A stretch of DNA of 64,000 nt, from positions 92,555 to 156,554 of the forward strand of contig NZ_JAHKRR010000010.1 in assembly GCF_018863395.1 (NCBI RefSeq). The letters are read 5' to 3'. Origin of the DNA: Sinomicrobium weinanense (GTDB lineage Bacteria; Bacteroidota; Bacteroidia; Flavobacteriales; Flavobacteriaceae). Positions 25,462 through 34,108 of the stretch are shown piece by piece. Position numbers and translations under genes: made by a program. The notes beneath the pieces are model-generated. The model did no database searches. It was not told where the DNA came from and saw nothing but the letters and a program-made list of their open reading frames with translations. Numbering within the stretch: the first letter of the stretch is position 1; each line of letters begins with the position of its first letter.

Positions 25462-27078
25462 TTATAAAGACACTCCCCGTTTCCAGGGGATAAAATCATT
25501 CTGGTTGAGTTTCACGGCACTGGTCTTCTCCTCTCCACCGGCCACACGTATGATATAATCCAGTATTTCCTCCCCCATTTCTTCAATAGACTTTTCTCCT
25601 TTTATAATACCGCCTGTATCCACATCTATGATATCCGGCATTTTCTCTACGAGTTCGGAATTGGAAGACACTTTTATCACCGGGGTCACCGGGTTTCCGG
25701 TAGGCGTACCCAGTCCGGTGGTGAACACAATAATGTTTGCTCCCGATCCGGCAAGGGCTGTGGTACTCTCCACATCATTACCCGGAGTACACAGAAGATT
25801 AAGCCCTGGTTTGGACACATATTCGCCATAATCCAGTACGGCAGTCACCGGTGAAGTTCCTCCTTTTTTAGCTGCTCCGGCCGATTTCATGGCATCGGTG
25901 ATCAGTCCGTCCTTGATATTCCCGGGAGAAGGGTTCATGTCAAATCCCGAACCGGCATCCACTGCCGATCTCTCATAGGCTTTCATCAACGACAGGAACT
26001 TGTCTGCATCTTCCTGTTCCACGCAGCGGTTTACCAGTTCCTGTTCTACCCCGCATAATTCAGGAAATTCGGAAAGAATAGGGGATCCTCCCAATGCAGC
26101 CAGCAAATCCGAGGCATAGCCCAATGCCGGATTGGCCGATATTCCGGAAAAACCGTCGGAACCGCCGCATTCCAGTCCCACTTTTAGTTTGGACAAAGGA
26201 GTGGGGACCCTTTCTATCTTATCTGCTTCTTTTATCGCCTCAAAGGATTCCCGGATAATGACGTTCATCATTTCTTCCACTGTTCCCATTTTCTGCTGTT
26301 CGTAGATGAGAATGGGCTTTTTCAGTTCCGGGTTGATCTTTTTTACGGCTTCCTTAAAAATATCGACCTGCAGGTTCTGGCATCCGAGGCTAAGTACGGT
26401 AGCCCCGGCCACATTGGGGTTGTTTACATAACCTGCCAGCAACCTGGACAGAGTTACGGAATCCTGCCGGATACCTCCGCAGCCACCCTGGTGGGTAATA
26501 AACTTTACCTCAATATTTTTAAAAACACCTGCGCCCTGCTCTTCTTCAACAACAGAAGTTTCCGCCTCTTTGCCACTGATCAGGGCGCGAAGCAGGAGAC
26601 GGTGACTATCGGTCCTGTAATAAGACAATTCCTTTTCAAAGACATCTTTCAATAATTCTATATTGCGGTTTTCACAGAACACCAGCGGAAAGAAAAGCCA
26701 TATATTGGCCGTACCTGCCTGTCCGTCTTCACGAGGATACCCCATGAACGTCCTCTCTTTCCACCTGCTTATATCCGGTACTTTCCAGGGAGTGGTCCCG
26801 GTCTTTTCAGAAACCTTACTGCTCTGGTGCCTGACGTTTTCCGTGGTCAACAACCCTCCTTCCGGTATAGCTTCACTGGCCTTACCGACCAGCACGCCAT
26901 ACATCAGTATACGATCGCCTTCTGCAAGGTCTCCCAGTGCTATCTTATGTTTTGCCTTTGTGTCAGAAACCACCTCAATGTCCTGCTCTTCAAAAGTCAC
27001 CGTTTCACCTGCCCTTAGATCAGACAGGGCCACAGCTACATTGTCATCCGGATGTACTTTTATCAATTTCTTCTTCAT
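25462..27078 (-). CDS. uxaA: Altronate dehydratase
   Basis: A 538-residue UxaA-type dehydratase (D-altronate to 2-keto-3-deoxygluconate, EC 4.2.1.7). The N-terminal SAF-like domain covers about 1-90 (IKVHPDDNVAVALSDL; HKIALGDLAEGDRILMYG). The catalytic domain follows with GYPREDGQAGTANIW, HQGGCGGIRQDS, LSLGCQNLQ, LECGGSDGFSGISANPALG and FTTGLGTPTGNPVTPVIKVS. The conserved cysteines (GGCGG, GCQN, ECGGSD) are those used to bind iron in this family. It follows uxaB by 76 bp on the same strand and is cytoplasmic. With uxaB it completes two of the three steps from galacturonate to KDG; uxaC is not in the window. Confidence 0.96.
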   Translation of the reverse strand: MKKKLIKVHPDDNVAVALSDLRAGETVTFEEQDIEVVSDTKAKHKIALGDLAEGDRILMYGVLVGKASEAIPEGGLLTTENVRHQSSKVSEKTGTTPWKVPDISRWKERTFMGYPREDGQAGTANIWLFFPLVFCENRNIELLKDVFEKELSYYRTDSHRLLLRALISGKEAETSVVEEEQGAGVFKNIEVKFITHQGGCGGIRQDSVTLSRLLAGYVNNPNVAGATVLSLGCQNLQVDIFKEAVKKINPELKKPILIYEQQKMGTVEEMMNVIIRESFEAIKEADKIERVPTPLSKLKVGLECGGSDGFSGISANPALGYASDLLAALGGSPILSEFPELCGVEQELVNRCVEQEDADKFLSLMKAYERSAVDAGSGFDMNPSPGNIKDGLITDAMKSAGAAKKGGTSPVTAVLDYGEYVSKPGLNLLCTPGNDVESTTALAGSGANIIVFTTGLGTPTGNPVTPVIKVSSNSELVEKMPDIIDVDTGGIIKGEKSIEEMGEEILDYIIRVAGGEEKTSAVKLNQNDFIPWKRGVSL

Positions 27079-27154
27079 CTTCTTTCGATTTTAGTTGCTG
27101 TAAGGCCCGGAGAGCGGAAATCCCGCATTTGCGACCCTATGCCTTTAATACTCC

Positions 27155-28627
27155 TTAACCTACGAGGTTGTTCGTGATGCCGAGCGACCTCATATAATTT
27201 TTCAATCCTTCTTCGACCCCGTATTTTTCTATCTGTTCCAGGGCAATCACCACCGCATCTTCCAGTCCGGGTACGGTTTGCGTAAGGTTCTCACCCCAGA
27301 ATTGGTTGTCTGCCAATACACGGCTTGTGGTTTCGCGGAAAGAGGAAAGTGCCCAGGCTTCTTCAAAGGCCTTTATTATAGCTGCACTGTCCTGCACGGG
27401 GAGCTGTTTTCCTTTCCACTGTCCCTTATAAAAACGTATAAGGCATGCCAGGGCAAAGATCAGATGACCGGGTAATTTGCCCTCCCTCCGGTAATATTCC
27501 GTGAGGCTGGGAAGCACCCTTACCCTGAACTTGGAGATTGAGTTCAACGCAATACTGGACAGGTAATGCTTTATGAAAGGATTCCGGAAACGGTCCATTA
27601 TTTCTTCCGCAAAACTCACAAGCTCTCCCCTTTCCATATGGAGTGTCGGAATGATCTCATCAAATACCGTGTTTTTAACAAACTGCCCTGTAAATTCATC
27701 ATCTATGGTCTCCTTTACGGTTTCATGGCCGTACAGGAGAGAAAAGGGCACCATCGCAGTGTGCGCGCCATTGAGGATACGCACTTTCCGGGTCCGGTAG
27801 GGCTGTATGCTGTCTACTATTTTGATGTCCAGGCCTGCCTTGTCCAAAGGAATCTTTGCCTTCAGTTCCTCCCCGCCTTCGATAACCCACAGCAGGAAGG
27901 TTTCGGCAGAGACCATAAGTTTGTCTTCATAAGACAACTCGCTTTGGTATTCCTTGAGTTGGTCTTTGGGATAACCGGGAACGATCCGGTCTACCAGGGT
28001 GTTGTGGAAACTGTTGTGCTGTTCTATCCAGTTCCTGAATCCGGCACCAAGCTCCCACAGGTCTACATATTTCAATATCACCTCTTTCAGGGCATCGGCA
28101 TTGTTATTGATGAGCTCACAGGGGATCAGGGTAAGTCCTTTTGACGGATCGCCGTTGAAATATTTAAACCTTTCGTACAGCAAAACGGTGAGTTTTCCCG
28201 GAAAGGAAGAAGGTGGCTGCATATCGGGTGTGTCCTTTTCATCGAATGCAATTCCCGCTTCGGTAGTATTGGAGATTATAAATTGCAATTCTTCTTCTTT
28301 AGCCAATTCAATATACGCATTAAAATCGGCATAGGGATCGACTCCCTGTTGTATGCAGGATATTAAGCGCTGCTCCTGTATTTCTTCTCCCTTTTTTACA
28401 CCTTTCATAAACAGGGTATACAACCCTTCCTGTTCATTGAGCAGGTCCACAAGCCCGTTTTCCAACGGCTGTACCACGGCGACCCCGGCCTTGAACTGTG
28501 CATCGGTGTTGAGTTTATCTATGATATAATCTACAAAAGCCCTTAAAAAGTTCCCTTCACCAAACTGAATTATCTTTACGGGGAGCTTTTCTTTAAGCCC
28601 CTGGCTATTTCTCTCCAAATTTTTCAT
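27155..28627 (-). CDS. uxaB: Tagaturonate reductase (altronate oxidoreductase)
   Basis: A 490-residue polyol dehydrogenase-type enzyme (NADH-dependent reduction of tagaturonate to altronate, EC 1.1.1.58). The start of the Rossmann fold reads VKIIQFGEGNFLRAFVDYII, diagnostic of UxaB-like members. Further family blocks are FIISNTTEAGIAF, LIPCELINNNADALKEVILK, FHNTLVDRIVPGYP and VRILNGAHTAMVPFSLLYG, with the Lys/Asn/His active-site region (K-I-LNGAH). Cytoplasmic. The predicted LacI operator lies only 25 bp upstream of the start codon, where bound repressor would block transcription of uxaB and uxaA. Confidence 0.95.
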   Translation of the reverse strand: MKNLERNSQGLKEKLPVKIIQFGEGNFLRAFVDYIIDKLNTDAQFKAGVAVVQPLENGLVDLLNEQEGLYTLFMKGVKKGEEIQEQRLISCIQQGVDPYADFNAYIELAKEEELQFIISNTTEAGIAFDEKDTPDMQPPSSFPGKLTVLLYERFKYFNGDPSKGLTLIPCELINNNADALKEVILKYVDLWELGAGFRNWIEQHNSFHNTLVDRIVPGYPKDQLKEYQSELSYEDKLMVSAETFLLWVIEGGEELKAKIPLDKAGLDIKIVDSIQPYRTRKVRILNGAHTAMVPFSLLYGHETVKETIDDEFTGQFVKNTVFDEIIPTLHMERGELVSFAEEIMDRFRNPFIKHYLSSIALNSISKFRVRVLPSLTEYYRREGKLPGHLIFALACLIRFYKGQWKGKQLPVQDSAAIIKAFEEAWALSSFRETTSRVLADNQFWGENLTQTVPGLEDAVVIALEQIEKYGVEEGLKNYMRSLGITNNLVG

Positions 28628-28651
28628 CTTCTTTAAAAATACCTTAATTAA

Positions 28652-28665
28652 TGCAATCGATTACA
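28652..28665. promoter_or_regulatory. LacI-type operator upstream of uxaB-uxaA
   Basis: TGCAATCGATTACA, the exact reverse complement of the site at 24155-24168. It ends 25 bp before the uxaB start. Its position, identity and the LacI gene between the two sites support joint control of galacturonate catabolism and pectin depolymerisation. Confidence 0.78.
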
Positions 28666-29262
28666 CAAATATAAAACAAAAATTAAATTATGCTCTTTTA
28701 TTTCTGTCTTTTTCAATATTGAAAACTTTTTTTAGCACCGGACCCCTTCACAAAACACAGTATTTTGCAGGCACTTTACAGACGCTCATACAATGGATGC
28801 AGTCACTCTTCGACCCCTGAAAATGTCAGGATTCTCCCATTCTATCTTTGTCCGCATGATAGCAGATCAAAAGATACCACATCATGGAAATCCAAACATT
28901 TTTGTTGATGGTCATATAATATTGTACTCTTATCACGGAGTGCATTCCCGATACAAAGAAACCCGTCTCATCACTATGGACAGTGGATATACCAATACTA
29001 CTGTGAAGTGGAGATCTCTGAATTACTCCGTCCTGAAAAGGACTTCTTCAATGGATGGAAATTACTGTTCAGGACATGGACGAAAATATGCGTTATACAC
29101 AAAACAACTATCCTATGCTATGCTGTACTGATCCGGTACTTTATTGTTAGATCTCTAAGTATAGTGTATAATACACACAAAAATGTTTATTTTTACCATT
29201 CCATAAAATTAGTCGTGATCATTTAATAAGATCTCCATATATTAACACAAAAAATACCAACT
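28666..29262. other. Intergenic region between uxaB and the GntR regulator
   Basis: No convincing gene. A 112-codon frame from 28793 and a 72-codon frame from 29008 overlap each other and match no family I recognise; they are probably chance or a decayed gene. Near the right end is the palindrome at 29164-29176. The sequence just upstream of the GntR gene is A/T-rich with no clear Shine-Dalgarno. Confidence 0.55.
29164..29176. promoter_or_regulatory. Predicted operator of the GntR-type regulator
   Basis: GTGTATAATACAC, two 6-bp arms around one base, 86 bp upstream of the GntR-type gene. Short GT-rich palindromes in this position are typical of autoregulated GntR regulators. No second exact copy was noticed by eye in the region upstream of the PL26-like gene. 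Confidence 0.45.
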
Positions 29263-30318
29263 ATGAACATTTCACCCCCTTTAGTTGACATTAAGATCAA
29301 TGAAGAATCCAGAGTTCCGAAATACAAGCAGGTTGTCGATTCTATCATAGAAGGCATTGCCCGGGGCGATCTCAAGATTGGACAAAAAATCCCGTCCATA
29401 AACGGTTTGAGCGAAGAATGTTACCTTTCACGGGATACTGTGGAGAAGGCATACCGTTTGCTGAAAGAGAAAAAGATCATCGTTTCCGTAAAGGGAAAAG
29501 GTTATTATACCGCAAGGACCGATCTTATTTCAAAGATCAATATCTTTTTTATGATCAATAAACTGAGTTCCTATAAAATGCAGATATACAATTCGTTTGT
29601 GAACCGTATCGGTGTAAATGGCCATGCAAACCTCTTTATTTATCACTGTGAACAATCGCTTTTTGTAAAAACACTTGAAAAGAACATCAGTGCCTATGAC
29701 TATTATGTGATCATGCCCCATTTTAAGAATGAAAAACTTATGCATATCAGCAATACGAACGAAGTGCTCCGGGCACTGGAAAAAATTCCCAAGGACAAGC
29801 TCCTGCTTATGGACAATGACAAACCGGAAATTACCGGAGAATACGCTTCCGTGTACCAGGATTTTGAAAACGACATCTACTACGCACTTACCAAGGGACT
29901 CGAAAAACTGCGAAGCTATAACAAACTCATACTGGTGTATCCGCAAAAGGCCGTGTACCCTTACCCGCTCCGGATATTACACGGGTTCCGGAAATTCTGT
30001 GTGGAACATTCCTTTGATTTTGAGGTTCTCAATGAAATTTATGACGATATGGGACTGCAATCACATGACGCTTATATTATCATAGAGGAAAACGACCTGG
30101 TGAATATTGTCAAACAGGTAAGGGAACAGGGACTAAGACTGGGAAAAGATATCGGTATCATCTCCTATAACGATACCCCCCTTAAAGAATTGCTGGGGAT
30201 TACAGTGATCAGTACGGATTTCAGGCTCATGGGAGAAACCGCCGCAGATATGCTGCTCAACAACCGGAGAGAAAAAGTGAAGAACGCATTCCGTTTCCTC
30301 GACAGGAATTCGGTGTAG
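29263..30318 (+). CDS. GntR-family regulator with LacI-like sugar-binding domain
   Basis: A 351-residue regulator. The N-terminal GntR winged helix (residues 15-85) shows PKYKQVVDSIIEGIARGDLK, the GQKIPSINGLSEECYLSRDTV helix-turn-helix (read as two parts) and GKGYYTA at the wing. The rest resembles the periplasmic-binding fold of LacI proteins (AYDYYVIMPHF; KLLLMDNDKP; IGIISYNDTPLKELLGITVIS-like end). This GntR plus sugar-sensor layout is known in Bacteroidota for sugar regulators, including that of rhamnose use. Beside a rhamnogalacturonan lyase gene, rhamnose or a rhamnogalacturonan product is a plausible ligand. It precedes the PL26-like, DUF6250-like and GH105 genes. Confidence 0.88.
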   Translation: MNISPPLVDIKINEESRVPKYKQVVDSIIEGIARGDLKIGQKIPSINGLSEECYLSRDTVEKAYRLLKEKKIIVSVKGKGYYTARTDLISKINIFFMINKLSSYKMQIYNSFVNRIGVNGHANLFIYHCEQSLFVKTLEKNISAYDYYVIMPHFKNEKLMHISNTNEVLRALEKIPKDKLLLMDNDKPEITGEYASVYQDFENDIYYALTKGLEKLRSYNKLILVYPQKAVYPYPLRILHGFRKFCVEHSFDFEVLNEIYDDMGLQSHDAYIIIEENDLVNIVKQVREQGLRLGKDIGIISYNDTPLKELLGITVISTDFRLMGETAADMLLNNRREKVKNAFRFLDRNSV

Positions 30319-30544
30319 GCTTTTTAATTTTTGTCTTCAGAACTTGTCCCCCATAACAGAAAGAACCCGGAAATACTGCCGGACTTCGCAGGGCATCCTG
30401 TTTATTTATCCTTAATTCTTGCTTAACCTGCGTTTCTTTTTCTATGTATATCCGGCACACAGGAAAGTACAGGATGCTGTTTTATTCCGGTTTACGTAAC
30501 CTTGTCATGGAAACAAATTTCTTTTTGATCGTCTTCCTTGTATT

Positions 30545-33223
30545 ATGAAACTAAATGTACATATATTTTTCTGTACCCTATGCGTCCTTCTGAATTTCGG
30601 GCCTGTCCCTCCCTCCTTTGCACAAGCCCCTGTTGAGCTTCGATGGCTGCAGGAGCATCGTCCTGACAATCCCGTAGGCATAAGTTGGGGCGTTCCCTGG
30701 CCTGAGGGAAAGGTACAAAAGGGACAACATTTTATCCTGGAAACCAAAAACGGAACTTCCCTGCCCCTGCAAAACTGGCCTCTCGCCTATTGGCCCGACG
30801 GCTCCCTGAAATGGAGTGGTTTCGCTACCGTAGCCCCTGTGAACAACTCACTTCTGAAATTAAAAATCAGTGAAAAAAGTACGGCTTTTGAAAACGAAGT
30901 GCACCTTATTGAAAATACACGGAAAATCCGCATAAGCACCGGGACACTGGATTGTATAATACCAAAAACAGGTACAATTCTGCTCGATTCACTCCGGATA
31001 AACGGACGGATGATAGCCGGTAAAGGAAGCATAGAATGTATTGTACAGGATGGCCTGGATGAAAACCAAACCACACTGCAAAGAAAACTATACAATAGTA
31101 TCATAAACGAGGTTACCGTCGAACAAAAAGGTCCGGTAAAAGCCATGGTCCGAATTCGTGGCAGGCTGAAATCTGAAGCAGGAGATCACTCCTGGCTTCC
31201 ACTGGATATCCGCATGTATTTCTACGCGGGGTCCAATGCCGTGAGACTGGTCAATACTATGACCTACGACGGTGATGAACACAAGGATTTTATCAAGGGC
31301 CTGGCCTGGACATTTTCCATCCCCATGCGGGAACAACTACACAACCGCCACGTCCGTTTTGCAGGAGAAAACAGGGGGATGTGGGCCGAGCCGGTGAGAC
31401 CTTTAACCGGAAGACGGGTGATCTCCATCGATGACAAAGATGTTTTCCCCGACCAGGTTAAGGGAAAGGCAATAGCCAACACAAAACAATTTACCGGGGA
31501 CAAACAGGCCCTCATAAAAGACCTGCCGGCCTGGAGCGATTACCGGTTAATACAAAACACGGCCAACGGGTTCCTTGTCCAAAAGCGTACCAATCCCCAA
31601 AGTGCCTGGATCACCGCACACGCAGGGAAACGATCTGCCGGATATGCCTTTGCCGGAGATACCGGGGGAGGACTGGGCATTGGGATCAAAGATTTCTGGC
31701 AGTCCTATCCCGCGGCCATGGAGATCAGCCACACCACATCAGACCATGCACACCTGAAAGCCTGGTTGTGGTCTCCTTATGCAGAAGCCATGGACATGCG
31801 TCATTACGATACCATTCCTCACGGACTGGAAGCCACTTATGAAGATGTACAGAAAGGATTGAGTACTCCTTATGGCATTGCCCGTACCAGCGAGCTTACC
31901 CTGTTTGCCCACAGTGAAACGCCTCCCACCGAAACATTGAGCCGGCAGGCAGAGATCGGCAGTGATCCTCCCCTACTTACAATTTCCCCGGAATACCTGC
32001 ACAGCACCGGTGTTTTCGGTATCTGGAGCCTCCCGGACCGTTCATCCCCGGGAAAGGCCTGGATAGAAAACAGGCTGAACCAGGCCATCCGCTTTTACCA
32101 AAAAGAGATCGACCAGCGCAACTGGTACGGTTTCTGGGATTACGGGGATGTAATGCATTCTTACGACCCCGTACGCCACACCTGGCGATACGATATTGGT
32201 GGTTTTGCCTGGGACAACACCGAGCTGGCCTCCGAATTCTGGCTGTGGTACAACTATATCCGTACGGGCAGAAAAGATATTTTCAGGATGGCTGAAGCTA
32301 TGACCCGTCATACCAGCGAAGTAGATGTATACCACATCGGTAAACTTGCCGGCCTGGGCTCCCGGCACAATGTCCGCCACTGGGGGTGCGGTTCCAAGGA
32401 AGTAAGGGAAAGTCAGGCGGCATCCCGCAGGTTTTATTACTATCTCACTACGGACGAACGCACCGGGGACATCATGCAGGAAGTCGCGGAAAAGGCTGAC
32501 AGAGCCATGACAGAACTCGACCCGTTACGTCTTATATACCCGAAAACGGAATATCCCACCCACGCCCGTATAGGCCCCGACTGGCTGGCACTTGCAGGCA
32601 ACTGGATGACCGCATGGGAACGCACAGGCGACAACAAATGGCGAAATAAGATCACCTCCGGGATACACAGCCTCGCCAAAATGCCCTACGGGTTCTTTTC
32701 CGGCGAGCTCGGTGCTTTCGGTTATGACCCGGCCACGAACCAAATGCACATGCTGAACAATAAGATCGGGCATTCCCACCTGAGTGCCCTTATGGGAGGA
32801 CCGGAGGTGGCCTTTGAACTTACGGAACTTCTGGACAACAAGGACTGGGATGTCCTATGGCAACAGTATTGTACACTTTGGGGAGCTTCTGAGAAAGAAG
32901 TGCAGAAGGCCCTGGGTAAAACCGTAAAAGTTGGCCATACAGGGATATGGTATGCCAGGCTTCCCGCCTATATGTACCATATTACCCGGAAACAGGAATT
33001 TGCAACACGTGCCTGGGACTGGTTCCTCAACGAGAAAAGTGCAAAATTATTTGATTCCCGGGTGGCAGATGGTGTACATATTCCCAAACCCATAGAAGAA
33101 ACTCCCGGAATAAGCACTAATGAAGCAGCTCAATGGAGCCTTAATGCCATTCAGCTACTGGAACTGGCCGGGGATAAGATCCCGGAAGAACATCCCTTGT
33201 GGACACCGGCAACAAAAGAATAA
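30545..33223 (+). CDS. Exo-rhamnogalacturonan lyase-like protein (PL26-type)
   Basis: An 892-residue exported protein (signal peptide to about residue 27, FAQ). The N-terminal beta domain starts VELRWLQEHRPDNPVGISWG and PEGKVQKGQHFILETKNGTS, the arrangement typical of the exo-rhamnogalacturonan lyase family (PL26). An alpha-barrel-like C-terminal part has RNWYGFWDYGDVMHSYDPVR, GGFAWDNTELASEFWLWYNY, HWGCGSKEVRESQAASRRFY and YPTHARIGPDWLALAGNW. PL26 enzymes release unsaturated disaccharides from rhamnogalacturonan I. I give the family from overall pattern, not from a search. It is followed at 18 bp by the DUF6250-like gene and then GH105, which would process the unsaturated product. Confidence 0.78.
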   Translation: MKLNVHIFFCTLCVLLNFGPVPPSFAQAPVELRWLQEHRPDNPVGISWGVPWPEGKVQKGQHFILETKNGTSLPLQNWPLAYWPDGSLKWSGFATVAPVNNSLLKLKISEKSTAFENEVHLIENTRKIRISTGTLDCIIPKTGTILLDSLRINGRMIAGKGSIECIVQDGLDENQTTLQRKLYNSIINEVTVEQKGPVKAMVRIRGRLKSEAGDHSWLPLDIRMYFYAGSNAVRLVNTMTYDGDEHKDFIKGLAWTFSIPMREQLHNRHVRFAGENRGMWAEPVRPLTGRRVISIDDKDVFPDQVKGKAIANTKQFTGDKQALIKDLPAWSDYRLIQNTANGFLVQKRTNPQSAWITAHAGKRSAGYAFAGDTGGGLGIGIKDFWQSYPAAMEISHTTSDHAHLKAWLWSPYAEAMDMRHYDTIPHGLEATYEDVQKGLSTPYGIARTSELTLFAHSETPPTETLSRQAEIGSDPPLLTISPEYLHSTGVFGIWSLPDRSSPGKAWIENRLNQAIRFYQKEIDQRNWYGFWDYGDVMHSYDPVRHTWRYDIGGFAWDNTELASEFWLWYNYIRTGRKDIFRMAEAMTRHTSEVDVYHIGKLAGLGSRHNVRHWGCGSKEVRESQAASRRFYYYLTTDERTGDIMQEVAEKADRAMTELDPLRLIYPKTEYPTHARIGPDWLALAGNWMTAWERTGDNKWRNKITSGIHSLAKMPYGFFSGELGAFGYDPATNQMHMLNNKIGHSHLSALMGGPEVAFELTELLDNKDWDVLWQQYCTLWGASEKEVQKALGKTVKVGHTGIWYARLPAYMYHITRKQEFATRAWDWFLNEKSAKLFDSRVADGVHIPKPIEETPGISTNEAAQWSLNAIQLLELAGDKIPEEHPLWTPATKE

Positions 33224-33240
33224 AGATCACTGCGTATTCC

Positions 33241-33957
33241 ATGAACAATCCCGGAAAGACATATAGTACCGTTACAACAACCGCAGCCGTCCTTGTCCTT
33301 TTGCTGATAATGTTCTCCTTCCCGATTTATTCCCAGACCAAAAAAGGACAGCTTCTGTATAGTGACAATTTTGGATCCGGCCTGGAAAACTGGGTCGTGG
33401 AAACCCCTGCATCGCCAAACTCGATAGTAACTATCCAGCGGGATAAACTGGTCATAGACGTGGATCATGGTGCTACGGTATGGTTCAATAAAAAGTTGTC
33501 GGGAAATGTACGCATCGAATACAGGAGAAAAGTAATCGTGAACGACGGCAGGAACGACCGCCTGTCTGACCTCAACCAGTTCTGGATGGCCTCCGATCCC
33601 CGAAATCCCGACCTGTTTACGCGAACAGGTGTTTTCAGTGAATACGACTCCCTCTCCCTTTATTATTTCGGTATGGGCGGGAATTACAATACCACCACCC
33701 GGTTTCGAAAATATACAGGTGATGGGGAAAGGAAACTGCTCACTCACTTTGAAAATGAAAAAAACCTGCTAAGGCCCAACAAGGTATATCGTATAAAGAT
33801 CACGGTTTATGAAGGAACCACAAGGGTCTTTGTCAACAACAGGGAGATCGTATCCTATAAAGACCCGAGGCTTCTCCGCGAAGGCTATTTCGGTTTCAGA
33901 ACCGTAAAATCCAGGCAGGAGATCAGCGATTTTAAAGTATATCAGCTGCCGGAATAA
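33241..33957 (+). CDS. Exported DUF6250-like jelly-roll protein
   Basis: A 238-residue protein with a signal peptide (start MNNPGKTYSTV at 33241; an upstream ATG at 33199 would overlap the previous gene by 25 bp and is less likely). The mature part is a single beta-rich domain: LYSDNFGSGLENWVVETP, ATVWFNKKLSGNVRIEYRRK, NQFWMASDPRN, and VYRIKITVYEGTTRVFVNNR, ending GYFGFRTVKSRQEISDFKVY. This matches the DUF6250 / DUF1080-like concanavalin fold often found in rhamnogalacturonan and pectin PULs. Role unknown: substrate binding or polysaccharide cleavage are both possible. It lies between the PL26-like and GH105 genes. Confidence 0.8.
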   Translation: MNNPGKTYSTVTTTAAVLVLLLIMFSFPIYSQTKKGQLLYSDNFGSGLENWVVETPASPNSIVTIQRDKLVIDVDHGATVWFNKKLSGNVRIEYRRKVIVNDGRNDRLSDLNQFWMASDPRNPDLFTRTGVFSEYDSLSLYYFGMGGNYNTTTRFRKYTGDGERKLLTHFENEKNLLRPNKVYRIKITVYEGTTRVFVNNREIVSYKDPRLLREGYFGFRTVKSRQEISDFKVYQLPE

Positions 33958-34002
33958 ACGATTCCGGATCAATATAAAAACAGATGAACATTTTTTTAAA
34001 GA

Positions 34003-34080
34003 TTGAATGAGATTGAGGTAGATTGAAAAAAGGTGGAGAATTTCCGTCAACCATTATCCATCTTTATCAATCTCATTCAA
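34003..34080. repeat. 14-bp inverted repeat in the leader of the GH105 gene
   Basis: TTGAATGAGATTGA at 34003-34016 and its exact complement at 34067-34080, 50 bp apart, ending 28 bp before the GH105 start. It could form a hairpin in the mRNA leader, act as an attenuator, or be a binding site. There is no T-run after it, so it is not a standard terminator. Confidence 0.55.
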
Positions 34081-34108
34081 CAAAAAATAACCCAACTAAA
34101 CAATTGTC

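Noticed and set aside
28793..29131. Open frame of 112 codons between uxaB and the GntR gene
   Set aside because: Overlaps another frame of similar length, low-complexity mixture of residues, no recognisable family. More likely chance or decay.
33199..33957. Longer start for the DUF6250-like gene
   Set aside because: Would overlap the PL26-like gene by 25 bp and place 14 residues before the signal peptide; ATG at 33241 gives a normal signal.
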